NCBI GenBank assembly: GCA_964503615.1
Contig: CAZDBA010000058.1
Coordinates: 1-26,897, forward strand
DNA from: CAZDBA01 sp964503615
GTDB taxonomy: Bacteria > Planctomycetota > Planctomycetia > Pirellulales > Pirellulaceae
Direction: 5' to 3'
Length of the DNA stretch: 26,897 nt
The notes under the pieces are model-generated. The model made no database searches. It saw only the letters and a list, made by a program, of their open reading frames with translations, and was not told the origin of the DNA. The number at the start of each line of letters is the position of its first letter. Position 1 is the stretch's first letter. A program made the translations under genes and the position numbers. Below are positions 1 to 7,553 of the stretch, piece after piece.

Positions 1-250
1 TCGTTGCCCCGCGGACCCCGCCAGAAAAAATGAATTCTGCTCAAATTCGGTAGGTTTTAATGAGATGTGGGTGTTTTCCTCGATAAAACGGCCCAAGAAG
101 TTGGGAAACCACTTAGAATAAGAGTAGGCAGGAAGGAAGTGGTTGCTGACGAGAACCAAAGAAAAACGACTTGTTGACAAGTTTTTGATGGTAATTCCAA
201 GAGTGTGAGCGACCTTTGAGAAAAATGGCAAGGAAAAGGCCCAGTTTTCA
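1..250. other. Upstream region of the sigma factor gene, no gene seen
   Basis: No convincing reading frame on either strand. A perfect inverted repeat lies at 169-182, with arms ACTTGT and ACAAGT around a two-base centre. It could be an operator for the sigma factor gene that starts at 251, but this is inference. A TTGACA hexamer overlaps it at 174-179; no good -10 box sits at the usual distance. A purine-rich stretch at about 229-239 is the only candidate ribosome binding site. Confidence 0.4.
169..182. promoter_or_regulatory. Perfect 6-bp inverted repeat, possible operator
   Basis: ACTTGT, two bases, then ACAAGT, about 70 bases before the sigma factor start. The symmetry is directly visible; a regulatory role is inferred from position only. 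Confidence 0.25.
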
Positions 251-808
251 ATGAACAATATAACCCAGATTATCGAGGCAGTTGCCGCCGGAAAGGCGAG
301 TGCGACGGATGATTTACTGCCGGTTATCTATAGCGACCTCAAGCGACTGGCGATGGCCAAGTTGGCTAGTGAGCAAGTTGGTCACACGCTTCAGCCGACT
401 GCGCTGGTTCACGAAGCCTACATGCGTTTGGTCGGGAACGCTTCAGACAGTTGGCAAAACCGCGCGCACTTTTTCGGTGCCGCTGCCGAATCGATGCGTC
501 GGATTTTGATCGACCACGCTCGTCGCAAAAAACGTAAAAAGCGTGGCGGTGATGCGAAGCGTATTTATCTGGATGATGTTGCCGATATGCATACCGAGTC
601 CGAAGAGCTGTTGGCTTTGGACCAAGCGCTTTCTGAGCTGGAGTTGTTGGACAAGACGAAGGCTGAATTGGTAAAGCTAAAATTTTTCGGCGGCATGAAA
701 CTTTATGAGGCCGCGAAACTGCTTAACATTCCGTCTCGCACCGCTGACCGGTATTGGGCTTATTCACGAGCTTGGTTGCAACGTCATATTCTGGAACAGG
801 ATCAATAG
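251..808 (+). CDS. ECF-type RNA polymerase sigma factor (planctomycete Sig-70 class)
   Basis: A 185-residue alternative sigma factor that would direct RNA polymerase to a specific promoter set. The region 2 signature is clear: LQPTALVHEAYMRL at 47-60 and RAHFFGAAAESMRRILIDHA at 71-90, followed by a very basic stretch (RRKKRKKRGG, 91-100). These are hallmarks of the PF07638/TIGR02999-type sigma factors common in planctomycetes and acidobacteria. Region 4 with its helix-turn-helix spans about 121-180, including MKLYEAAKLLNIPSRTADRY. Length is normal for the class. It starts with ATG. No anti-sigma gene is adjacent; the next gene, 11 bases downstream, is a membrane Ser/Thr kinase, and the two are probably cotranscribed. 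That suggests control by phosphorylation rather than by a classical anti-sigma factor (inference). Family call is firm; its regulon is unknown. Confidence 0.93.
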   Translation: MNNITQIIEAVAAGKASATDDLLPVIYSDLKRLAMAKLASEQVGHTLQPTALVHEAYMRLVGNASDSWQNRAHFFGAAAESMRRILIDHARRKKRKKRGGDAKRIYLDDVADMHTESEELLALDQALSELELLDKTKAELVKLKFFGGMKLYEAAKLLNIPSRTADRYWAYSRAWLQRHILEQDQ

Positions 809-819
809 GGACCTGAATC

Positions 820-2775
820 GTGCGCACTGTTGATCTACGCGAACAAGAGATTTTTCTCGAAGCACTCGAGATACCGATGCAGGTTGCGCGTTTGGACTTT
901 GTTTTCCAAGCCTGCGGCAACAACGTAAATCTGCGCAATCGCGTTCAGCAATTACTAAGCCTGCAAACCGGTGAGAGCTTTATCCTGGACCGAGAGGTCA
1001 CTCTGGACCGCGATGGCAACATCCGTACTGTCGACGATGACATGGCCGATCTTACAGGTGAGACAGTCGGTCGATACCACCTGGCTCGCCTGTTGGGTTC
1101 CGGTGGAATGGGAGATGTTTATCTCGCTGAACAAAAAGAACCGGTCCGGCGTCGAGTCGCGGTAAAAGTTATCAAGTTTGGGATGGATACCAAGAGCTTT
1201 GTTGCCAGGTTTTCCGCGGAACGACAAGCCTTGGCGGTCATGGATCATCCGGGCATCACTAAAGTCTTCGATGCCGGGGCAACGAGAACGGGCCGACCTT
1301 ATTTTGCGATGGAGTTGGTTTCCGGCCAACCGATTACAGAGTTTTGTGATGAAAATCGTTTGACGATTGAGCAACGGCTGGAGATTTTTCGTAAGCTATG
1401 CAACGCGATTCAACATGCCCACCAAAAAGGGCTGATCCATCGCGACCTGAAACCTTCGAACATTTTGGTGAATCGTAAGAACGGAGAGTTTGTCTCCAAG
1501 GTAATCGACTTTGGAGTTGCCAAAGTCACCCATGGTCGTGCTGCAGGTCAGACCGATTTGACCAAGCTTTCATGTATGATCGGCACGCCGGAGTACATGA
1601 GTCCCGAGCAGACTGACACGCAAGGCAACGATCAAGATATTCGCACCGACATCTATTCGCTGGGTGCGATCCTGTACCAGTTGCTGACTGGCTCAACGCC
1701 GTTCGAACTAGAAGATCTAAAATCCAAGAATATCTTTTCCATTCGCGAGATTATTCAAACTCGCTCGGTTGAGGCTCCCTCCAGTCGGCTTGCAAAATTG
1801 ATTGACACCAAGCCGGAGGTGTTTAGAGATCGTGAACTCGAGTATCGGGATTTGCTGACCGAACTAAAGGGAAACCTTGATGCAGTTGCATTGAAGTGCA
1901 TTTCCAAAGACCGCGCGCAGCGTTACGCATCGGTAGCTGAGTTAGCCGCCGATGTTGATCGGCACTTGGCAGGCGACTCGGTTGATATCGATCGTCAACC
2001 ATTGTTCGCCGATACTCGACGGTTGCTGAAAAAGCACAAATGGCTTTTGGCTGTGTCGCTGACGATCGTGTCTGTGCTGACTGCGATTTCGATCTATAGC
2101 ATGTTGAACGCGTCCCGCGCAAATCGTTTGGCTAAAGAGGCGATCGCTACGGATGCACTTTCCAAACAACGGCTGAAAGAGTTGGTCAAAGCCAGGCAGA
2201 CTACCCAGCTGGAAAAAGCCAAGTCTCGTTCATTCGAAAAGCAGTACAAGGAACTAGGTAGAGAGCTGCAAAACGAGGAATGTTATTTGCGAGCCGTTGC
2301 GGGTTTTAATCGACGAGTTCGAGAGACCGATTCCGATTTGGTGATCTCAAAATGGCTGCGGAATAAGCTGCCGAAGAAAGAGATCCGCGATTTGTTACCG
2401 GTCAAAGGTTCCCAGGATGCCCAGTTGGGTGATATCGTTTTGCTACAACTCGTTGTCGTGAATCAGCGGCAGGAATTCGGCAGAATCGATCCGTTGGTTG
2501 CGATGACCTTGGATCTGCTGGGCGAAAAGTATCTAAACTCAGGCGACTATGAGCGGGCGATTGTAGCTTTGGAGGAGAGTCTTTTTATCCACTCTGAAAA
2601 CGATCGTGATTCGGAGAGTCGTGTTAGTACGATGTTGATGCTGGCAAAGGCATTCAAGCGCAACGGGCAGAATGACAAAGCCGAATTACACTTGGACAGT
2701 GTGCGGAGAACTTTAGAGAGGATCTCGGTCGACTCCCGCTTGATCCGAACGTTCAAAGAGCTGGATTCCCAGTAG
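820..2775 (+). CDS. Membrane-anchored Ser/Thr protein kinase with TPR-like C-terminal domain
   Basis: A Hanks-type (PknB-like) kinase of 651 residues. Residues 86-296 carry the catalytic motifs: glycine loop GSGGMG (93-98), VAVK with Lys116, HRDLKPSN with Asp209, DFG at 230-232 and GTPEYMSPEQ at 255-264, so it should be active. One membrane span lies at about 408-428 (WLLAVSLTIVSVLTAISIY), putting the kinase in the cytoplasm and the rest outside or in the periplasm. The C-terminal part is helical, with a TPR-like unit near 570-595 (GEKYLNSGDYERAIVALEES). The N-terminal 80 residues resemble the leader of planctomycete kinases coupled to ECF sigma genes. The start is GTG, 11 bases after the sigma stop, and no better ATG is present. 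Partnership with the sigma factor is inferred from adjacency. Confidence 0.92.
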   Translation: MRTVDLREQEIFLEALEIPMQVARLDFVFQACGNNVNLRNRVQQLLSLQTGESFILDREVTLDRDGNIRTVDDDMADLTGETVGRYHLARLLGSGGMGDVYLAEQKEPVRRRVAVKVIKFGMDTKSFVARFSAERQALAVMDHPGITKVFDAGATRTGRPYFAMELVSGQPITEFCDENRLTIEQRLEIFRKLCNAIQHAHQKGLIHRDLKPSNILVNRKNGEFVSKVIDFGVAKVTHGRAAGQTDLTKLSCMIGTPEYMSPEQTDTQGNDQDIRTDIYSLGAILYQLLTGSTPFELEDLKSKNIFSIREIIQTRSVEAPSSRLAKLIDTKPEVFRDRELEYRDLLTELKGNLDAVALKCISKDRAQRYASVAELAADVDRHLAGDSVDIDRQPLFADTRRLLKKHKWLLAVSLTIVSVLTAISIYSMLNASRANRLAKEAIATDALSKQRLKELVKARQTTQLEKAKSRSFEKQYKELGRELQNEECYLRAVAGFNRRVRETDSDLVISKWLRNKLPKKEIRDLLPVKGSQDAQLGDIVLLQLVVVNQRQEFGRIDPLVAMTLDLLGEKYLNSGDYERAIVALEESLFIHSENDRDSESRVSTMLMLAKAFKRNGQNDKAELHLDSVRRTLERISVDSRLIRTFKELDSQ

Positions 2776-2822
2776 TTCACTGGACTCGTTTACTGGGCTG
2801 TTTGAGTTCATTTTGTTAGAGG

Positions 2823-3053
2823 CTAATAGCTGTTCTTAAACGTATCGTTGGCAACCTGGACGGCTTGATCGACTTCTTCGGCCGTCATCGCTGAGACTTC
2901 GGCTAACGTTGCCCCGGAACCGGGATCAATAGTCGCGATCGTTGAACCGCTGCTGGACTGGAATGCTTTGCCACCGACAAAACCGCCATGAGAACCACGG
3001 CCAAGGAACGACTCAACGGGTGGAAGAAGTGGATTGGAAAGAGTAGCACTCAT
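2823..3053 (-). pseudogene. N-terminal fragment of an aldehyde dehydrogenase
   Basis: A 76-codon frame whose product looks like only the first part of an NAD(P)-dependent aldehyde dehydrogenase. FVGGKAFQSSSGSTIATIDP followed by GSGATLAEVSAMTAEEVDQA and VQVANDTFKNSY matches the family's opening pattern (a cofactor-binding N-terminus with 'I.P.TGE.I..V..A..EDVD.AV..A..AF'). The family is normally about 480-500 residues. Here the frame stops at the point where the conserved tryptophan region would follow, and the bases beyond (2775-2822) continue no dehydrogenase frame before reaching the kinase gene. It keeps an ATG start and a plausible GAAGGG ribosome binding site. Most likely a relic left by deletion or rearrangement; a functional short protein cannot be excluded. 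Confidence 0.6.
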
Positions 3054-3209
3054 AGGAATTTCCCTTCGGCGATTTCATTTTACTTTTTTTTCTGAGAAGG
3101 ATTCATTGTATTGATTTGGAAGTAATATGAAATATGACCATGGATGGAGCTCAGGCAGTTCGTGCGTTGGACAACTGAATCGTTAGCCGTTTGGACGAAT
3201 CCTAGATCG

Positions 3210-5012
3210 TTATTGTCGGTAAATTCTCAGTCGCCGTCGCTTCAGCTGAAGTCCGTTGAGCAGCTCAAGTCCTTTGATCTCCAAGTCTTTGGAAATCTGC
3301 AGATATTCCAGATTGGTTAGATTCGCGAGGCAACCAACATCTGTGACTTTGCTATTGTCGGCCGAAATCCTCCTCATTGAAATGATGCCAGAGAGAGGCT
3401 GCAGATCCGCAACGTTGGAATGTGAAATTGCAAGTGTTTCCAACTTGTGAGTCTGTGACAAAGGGCTTAGATCGCCAACGTTCGTGTTCTTCAACTCCAA
3501 TTCCTGCAAGTTCGTGCAGCCAGCAAGTGGACTGATATCCTGGACCTTGGTTCTGTTGAGTTTGAGTAATTTTAATTTCGCCAAGCCATTCAATGGCGTT
3601 AGGTCACTAACCTGGGTGCGTTCAGCAACCAGGGCTTCTAAATTGGAAAGTTGAGACAGCGGCCCCAAGTCCGTAACCTCAGTGTTGGAAATAGTCAGCG
3701 AATTGAGTTTCGAAAGATTGGCCAATGGCCTTAAATCGGAGACTTTCGACTTGCTGATATTCAATCTCTGGATTTGGGCTGATTTGGAAAATGGTGGAAG
3801 TTCTACGAATCCGCCTCCGACCATCCACAAGTTTTCAAGATTTTCGAGTTTGCTCAACGACTCGATAGAGCCAACGATCGGCCCATCAATATGCAATGTG
3901 CTAAGTGATTCTGGATTTCCAATCCCTGAAATATCCAGTGTTTCCCCACTGTAGTAAACCAGTTTGAGTTTGGACAACGCGCTCAGGTCGGGCAATTTCT
4001 GGGTGTCTTGAAAATGAATATTGTCAACAAAGATTTCGTCGTTGCGCAGATTGGTAAAGCCCGCTCGGCACCTTGGGTTTTTTTCAATCTCGTTGACCAA
4101 ATCTACCTCGGACTTGGCAATTCTCGGGCCTGAAAAAGTTTCCTGCATCACAGGTTTTTCAACTGCGATGCCCCAGTTCAGTAGAGCGTCAAACGCGGCT
4201 TGGCGGGTGGTATAAATTTTGGTGGTATCGTACCCCTTTTTGGTGCGCACATATCTTTTTCTCGTCCACTGATCTGTTGAGTCTTTCAGCATGTCCCTGA
4301 CGATTACCTCATTCTCTTGGGACCAAAATTCAGCAAGCAACCCAACGGCCGACGCGCCTTCACGACCGCCACCATACAGGATCCGGTCCGAGCTGGAGGC
4401 CTTTTCTCTCAATATCTTCTTGGCCAAAGCTTCGGCGCGTTTATCAAATGGGATAAGAACCGAAAAGAAGTCGCCGTATTCGAATTTATGACTTCTCTGG
4501 ATGTCGTATTTTGCGTTTTCCGCAACGGCCTGTTTCAAACTTTGGACGTAGTGATCCTCGTTGTCGAAGTCGATCGGTTTGCCGTTGGACCAATAGCGAA
4601 CTTTAAATTCAGGAGCGGGAACCGGAAATGTTCCTGGGTAACTTTCAGCAATCAGCTTTGGATTTTCTGACTTGTCAACAAACAACAGGAAGACGGTCTT
4701 GTTGGCTTTGGCTTTTTCCAAATCGAAAATAGCTCTTTTATCGTACAGGTGTCGAAAAACAATATTTGGTTGGTCAGGCCCTTTGATCGTTTCAGTAACT
4801 TTGATTGTGAATTCGAATTCCGGATTATAGGTTATCGCCGCTTGATCGGCGGGCACTCGAAAGTCTTGCACGAATCCTCTAACGATCGCACTTGATCTGG
4901 CGCATCTCCATTGAAGTGAATCAACAGTTTGCCCAACGGGTTGTGCTGACACGTTGGAAGCGCCAACGAAAAAGAATGCCAAAGCAACGACGAATTGGAT
5001 CGCGAGTTTCAT
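3210..5012 (-). CDS. Secreted leucine-rich repeat protein
   Basis: A 600-residue exported protein. Residues 1-23 form a Sec signal peptide (MKLAIQFVVALAFFFVGA..., likely cut after NVSA). The N-terminal half has no family I recognise. From about residue 340 there are internalin-like leucine-rich repeats of 21-22 residues, for example VSDLTPLNGLAKLKLLKLNR and ISPLAGCTNLQELELKN; at least nine units are visible. Such repeats normally form a curved protein-binding surface. The ATG at 5012 is preceded by GAAGGA at about 8 bases. Upstream, at 5077-5100, a strong hairpin lies in the probable leader. The ALDH relic follows on the same strand. Partner and role are unknown. Confidence 0.85.
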   Translation of the reverse strand: MKLAIQFVVALAFFFVGASNVSAQPVGQTVDSLQWRCARSSAIVRGFVQDFRVPADQAAITYNPEFEFTIKVTETIKGPDQPNIVFRHLYDKRAIFDLEKAKANKTVFLLFVDKSENPKLIAESYPGTFPVPAPEFKVRYWSNGKPIDFDNEDHYVQSLKQAVAENAKYDIQRSHKFEYGDFFSVLIPFDKRAEALAKKILREKASSSDRILYGGGREGASAVGLLAEFWSQENEVIVRDMLKDSTDQWTRKRYVRTKKGYDTTKIYTTRQAAFDALLNWGIAVEKPVMQETFSGPRIAKSEVDLVNEIEKNPRCRAGFTNLRNDEIFVDNIHFQDTQKLPDLSALSKLKLVYYSGETLDISGIGNPESLSTLHIDGPIVGSIESLSKLENLENLWMVGGGFVELPPFSKSAQIQRLNISKSKVSDLRPLANLSKLNSLTISNTEVTDLGPLSQLSNLEALVAERTQVSDLTPLNGLAKLKLLKLNRTKVQDISPLAGCTNLQELELKNTNVGDLSPLSQTHKLETLAISHSNVADLQPLSGIISMRRISADNSKVTDVGCLANLTNLEYLQISKDLEIKGLELLNGLQLKRRRLRIYRQ

Positions 5013-5076
5013 GCTTTATTTCCTTCGTTTGGTCCGATGGATTTCGTCTTGGGGATTATGTCTTGCCTTAACCGGC

Positions 5077-5100
5077 TTCACGCACCTGAAGGTGCGCGAA
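5077..5100 (-). repeat. Hairpin in the probable leader of the LRR gene
   Basis: Read on the minus strand, arms TTCGCGCACC and GGTGCGTGAA flank a four-base TTCA loop. All ten positions pair, with one G-T pair. On the plus strand the G-T becomes an A-C mismatch, so minus-strand RNA is favoured. It lies about 65 bases before the LRR start codon. There is no following T-run, so it is not an ordinary terminator. Confidence 0.45.
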
Positions 5101-5277
5101 TCCAGGTTCGGCTTCGTGATTTCCTGTGAAGTACCCCAAGACCCGACTTTGATTCCATAAAAATCAGAAATTTCTCGGCAGTCGTCAAACGTCCTGAATT
5201 CGTTTGCAATTGTATGCAAACTCTATGCATGTAAGTCGGTGAAGAAAGAGCGGCAAGAGAGCGCCAAAATGGCTGTC

Positions 5278-5303
5278 GACGGCATGTTCGGACGGCATGT
5301 TCG
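5278..5303. repeat. 13-bp tandem duplication
   Basis: GACGGCATGTTCG occurs twice head to tail, with exact identity. Probably a simple replication slippage product in non-coding DNA. Confidence 0.6.
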
Positions 5304-5558
5304 TTGCCGGGGATTTTCGTTGACGCTTGGAAAAAGAAACCCCGATGGGGGCGATGTCACTCCGGAGGTTGATCATCCGCGGAACGGTTCAATACCAGAG
5401 TATTTGCTTTTAAGCCTTTCAGCAGTATTTCGAGCTTTTCCCACCAAACGTCTCATTTCTCACGGATCTGAGCCTTTTTGCCGCGCGACGCCGAATGGTT
5501 CGGTTGGCTCTCCGTCCGTTTTCCGTGAACCAGATTTTAGATCGTTCCGCCGAGCCGG

Positions 5559-5762
5559 TCAACGCGCCAGCTGAGAGTTTTCAGCGGTACTCCGTTTTCT
5601 CCGATTCTCTCGTTCCAATCGTCCAATGCGAACTTCCATCAATCCATTAGCATCGCTGGAGGGCAGCTTTTGGGCATCGATAGGTTCTTCACCAATCACT
5701 GCTCGAAAATGATTCACTAAGGAAACCGCGCCCTGCCCTTTCAAAGATTTCAACGCTGTCAC
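5559..5762 (-). CDS. Small hypothetical protein (doubtful)
   Basis: A 67-codon frame opening with GTG. The product (MTALKSLKGQGAVSLVNHFR..., ending in a charged ERENRRKRSTAENSQLAR tail) has codon use resembling neighbouring genes but no motif I recognise and no clear ribosome binding site. It could be a real small gene, the tail of a decayed gene, or chance. An in-frame stop lies only seven codons upstream of the GTG, so it cannot be longer at the 5' end. Confidence 0.25.
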   Translation of the reverse strand: MTALKSLKGQGAVSLVNHFRAVIGEEPIDAQKLPSSDANGLMEVRIGRLERENRRKRSTAENSQLAR

Positions 5763-5832
5763 ATCGCCAGGCCGCTGGAGTTATCTATGCTTCGTCCGCA
5801 AAAAACTTTCTCCGCACGAAAAGCTCCCCTTG

Positions 5833-6242
5833 TCACTTTTCGTCCCGGTTGTCGATTGTCAGTTTCTTGCCACGCACTGTAAGTCGAACAACCACGAAAC
5901 CAGGGTGTACGGCTTGGTCACCTAGAGGCGGGTATCCTGTGTTGCCCGTTGTCTCAATCATCTGGAATTTGCTCTTATGGCGAGCAAGTCCCAGCATGAT
6001 TTCGTAAACGTCCTGCACGTCCACATCGCGCTTTCCGGAGTAGAGTTCAATCGCTTCCTCGGCAGATTTGGACAAGCCGTCTCCGATTCGAGAAAGAGCA
6101 CGACGTATTACATCAGAGGCTGCTACGCTTTGCCACTTTCCAACTGCTCTTCGTGAATTGCGATAAAGATACTCCGTGCATAGTCCGTGTAGTTTTCCCA
6201 ATTGTGGGGAGTAAACAGTTCATTCACCATCTGTTCGTCCAT
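5833..6242 (-). pseudogene. Small hypothetical gene with an apparent frameshift
   Basis: Two overlapping frames together look like one gene of about 136 codons. The first, 6242 to 6123, has an ATG preceded by AAGGG at 9 bases and encodes 39 protein-like residues (MDEQMVNELFTPHNWENYTD, then YARSIFIAIHEEQLESGKA) before TAG. The second continues to 5833 with ASDVIRRALSRIGDGLSKSA and EEAIELYSGKRDVDVQDVYE and so on, but has no ATG or GTG start near the junction; its own upstream part (before about 6110) reads as basic, out-of-frame-looking sequence. The total of 410 bases is one short of a whole number of codons, as expected from a single lost base. No classic slippery heptamer is visible. It may be a true mutation or an assembly error. 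No family recognised. It is the last member of the minus-strand cluster 7181-5833. Confidence 0.55.
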
Positions 6243-6330
6243 CGCCGCATACCCTTATAAAATTCCCGGACCGCTGCGCCGGACTAAAATCAAAATAGGT
6301 TTCATACCGTAGTCAACTTTGAAAGCTTTT

Positions 6331-6906
6331 TTAGAAGAAGTTCTTGTCGATGATTTTTGCGAGCTCGATCAGTTCGTCCAATGTTCCCACGTGGCCAGAG
6401 TCGCTAATCCTGGAAATGCTTTTGAGTTCAATCAAGAATTTACCCTTCTTGAATATGACAACTCGTTCGTCAGATCGGGACGAAGGTCTCTCGGCTGGGA
6501 TTTTATACTCCGCAGCCAAACCTTTTTCTCCCAAACTGGGAAGCTCACGGATGTTGCGCGATTCGTAGTCTTTTTTAAGTGAGTCGAAGCCGGAACCATT
6601 ATTCGAGACAAGAAGCTTGAGCGGTGCTTTGTCTTCGATGGTGTAGTTGTGCAATATCCCGGGTGAGAATGGCGGTCGCCCATTCTCCTGCACGGAATTT
6701 ACTCCCAAGACTCGAGCCACTTCGCTTGCCGGTAATAACTGAGGGGCGGCTGGGGATTTGTCTGGCAAACTGTCCGTTTCAGAGTCCGAATCTGATGGGT
6801 TGGTTGAGTCGGTCTGAGCTCCACCTGAATCGGTCGTCGAGTTGGAGTTACTACAGCCTGCGATCACAACACAGATTGCGATTAAAAAAAAATTCTTGGA
6901 AAACAT
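6331..6906 (-). CDS. Hypothetical lipoprotein
   Basis: A 191-residue protein with a lipoprotein signal: MFSKNFFLIAICVVIAGC, lipobox IAGC with Cys18 as the acylation site. A Ser/Thr/Asp-rich linker follows at about 19-50 (SNSTTDSGGAQTDSTNPSDS and on), typical of a flexible tether. The folded part (about 55-191) has no motif I recognise. The ATG at 6906 has an AGAGAAGA purine stretch in front. The neighbouring lipoprotein gene ends 44 bases upstream on the same strand, so the two are probably cotranscribed. Location is inferred to be a membrane face; function unknown. Confidence 0.75.
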   Translation of the reverse strand: MFSKNFFLIAICVVIAGCSNSNSTTDSGGAQTDSTNPSDSDSETDSLPDKSPAAPQLLPASEVARVLGVNSVQENGRPPFSPGILHNYTIEDKAPLKLLVSNNGSGFDSLKKDYESRNIRELPSLGEKGLAAEYKIPAERPSSRSDERVVIFKKGKFLIELKSISRISDSGHVGTLDELIELAKIIDKNFF

Positions 6907-6950
6907 GAATGGTCTTCTCTTGTCTCAACCTGGATTCGATGGCTGGTTGG

Positions 6951-7181
6951 CTAACGTGGCAGGTTGCCATTGTACTGCCCGCCGGTTGCTTCCAACCATG
7001 CATCTTGGCTGCCGGGACCACGAAATTCAATATCTCGTTCGTATTCTGTGGGAGACCGATCGAACAGGATCGACCTGACGATTTCGCAACCAGTAAATGC
7101 TGGGACCCCAAACAGGACCAAGAAGCACAACAATGAGAGCCGACAAACAATGTTTCGTTTTGGTTTACATGGAGTTTGCAT
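6951..7181 (-). CDS. Small hypothetical lipoprotein
   Basis: A 76-residue product: a basic N-terminus (MQTPCKPKRNIVCR), a hydrophobic stretch LSLLCFLVLFGVPAF, then a lipobox-like FTGC with Cys32, and a short 44-residue mature part rich in charged and Gly residues. I chose ATG 7181 rather than the upstream in-frame GTG at 7187 because the GAGG ribosome binding site (7187-7190) lies just before the ATG and overlaps the GTG. It is the first gene of the minus-strand cluster that includes the next lipoprotein. A 28-base dispersed repeat lies 26 bases upstream of its start. No function can be assigned. Confidence 0.65.
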   Translation of the reverse strand: MQTPCKPKRNIVCRLSLLCFLVLFGVPAFTGCEIVRSILFDRSPTEYERDIEFRGPGSQDAWLEATGGQYNGNLPR

Positions 7182-7186
7182 ATCCA

Positions 7187-7190
7187 CCTC
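7187..7190 (-). promoter_or_regulatory. Ribosome binding site deciding the start at 7181
   Basis: GAGG on the minus strand, five bases before ATG 7181. It overlaps the alternative GTG at 7187 and so argues against that start. Confidence 0.5.
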
Positions 7191-7206
7191 AATTGCTTGG
7201 TCCTAG

Positions 7207-7234
7207 GTTTCGTAGTGGGATTCGTCAGAATTCC
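7207..7234 (-). repeat. 28-bp dispersed repeat, copy A
   Basis: Read on the minus strand it begins GGAATTCTGACGAATC and ends CCACTACGAAAC. It matches the copy at 20637-20664 at 27 of 28 positions. Directly 5' of it lies a second shared block (CATTTCAAAATC, 7237-7248), also found at copy B. It sits 26 bases before the start of the small lipoprotein gene, in the gene's orientation. Confidence 0.8.
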
Positions 7235-7276
7235 CTGATTTTGAAATGTCATCAGATGGTAGCGATACAATTTGGA

Positions 7277-7311
7277 ATCCGCAGTGGCTAGGGCAGTTGA
7301 GCTTTATAAAG
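7277..7311 (-). repeat. Third shared block with palindrome CTTTATAAAG
   Basis: On the minus strand CTTTATAAAG (7302-7311) is followed by CTCAACTGCCCTAGCCACTG. A closely similar arrangement occurs at about 20543-20577, where CTTTATAAAG is followed by ATCTTTACTGCCCAAACCAC. Shared ACTGCCC and CCAC cores suggest common origin or a common protein site. Similarity was judged by eye. Confidence 0.4.
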
Positions 7312-7379
7312 GTGGTAGCTAGCGAAGTCGTACTCGGCTGGATCGGATAAACCGTTACATGTTCTCGGTGAAGCTTGGA

Positions 7380-7553
7380 TTTCATGGCTGGTTTGCAAGG
7401 TCATCAGGTTGAGTCACCTGCTTCAACCGCTCCTGCAATTCTTGCAGCTCTTGTGAAAACTGAACTCAGGCGACTAAACCTGCTAAGACTACTACTTAAA
7501 CCGACTGGTTAATTCCTTAATAGTGCCCCGCAAGATTGTGGGGCGCTTTTTTT
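7380..7553 (+). ncRNA. Candidate small RNA ending in a strong terminator
   Basis: The plus strand carries a strong intrinsic terminator at 7525-7553 but no gene lies upstream on that strand; the nearest genes read away from it. The preceding 140 bases contain compact hairpins: CTGCAA-TTC-TTGCAG (7433-7447) and CAGGT...ACCTG / GGTTGA...TCAACC alternatives at about 7405-7427. This is the pattern of an independently transcribed small RNA. I could not identify a convincing promoter, and the 5' end given is only a guess. It does not show the signatures of SRP RNA, tmRNA, 6S or RNase P. Confidence 0.35.
7525..7553 (+). terminator. Rho-independent terminator
   Basis: GCCCC and GGGGC arms extended inward by G-T and CA/TG pairs give a stem of about 8 pairs with a four-base loop, followed after GC by seven T residues. 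The T-run is only on the plus strand, giving direction. Confidence 0.8.

Larger units (their letters stand above)
5013..5558. other. Intergenic region with no supported gene
   Basis: Open frames here (for example 5239-5574 on + and 5185-5376 on -) have unconvincing composition, no ribosome binding site and no recognisable motif. The region contains the hairpin at 5077-5100 and a 13-base tandem duplication at 5278-5303. Confidence 0.4.

Noticed and set aside
57..251. 64-codon minus-strand frame at the window start
   Set aside because: No motif, no ribosome binding site, Ser/Thr/Leu-rich random-looking sequence in the promoter region of the sigma gene.
5185..5376. 63-codon minus-strand frame
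   Set aside because: No recognisable motif or ribosome binding site; overlaps the rejected plus-strand frame in non-coding-looking DNA.
5239..5574. 111-codon plus-strand frame with GTG start
   Set aside because: Composition is not protein-like (many Arg, Ser and Pro without pattern), no ribosome binding site, and it spans a 13-base tandem duplication that would shift frame in the ancestral sequence.
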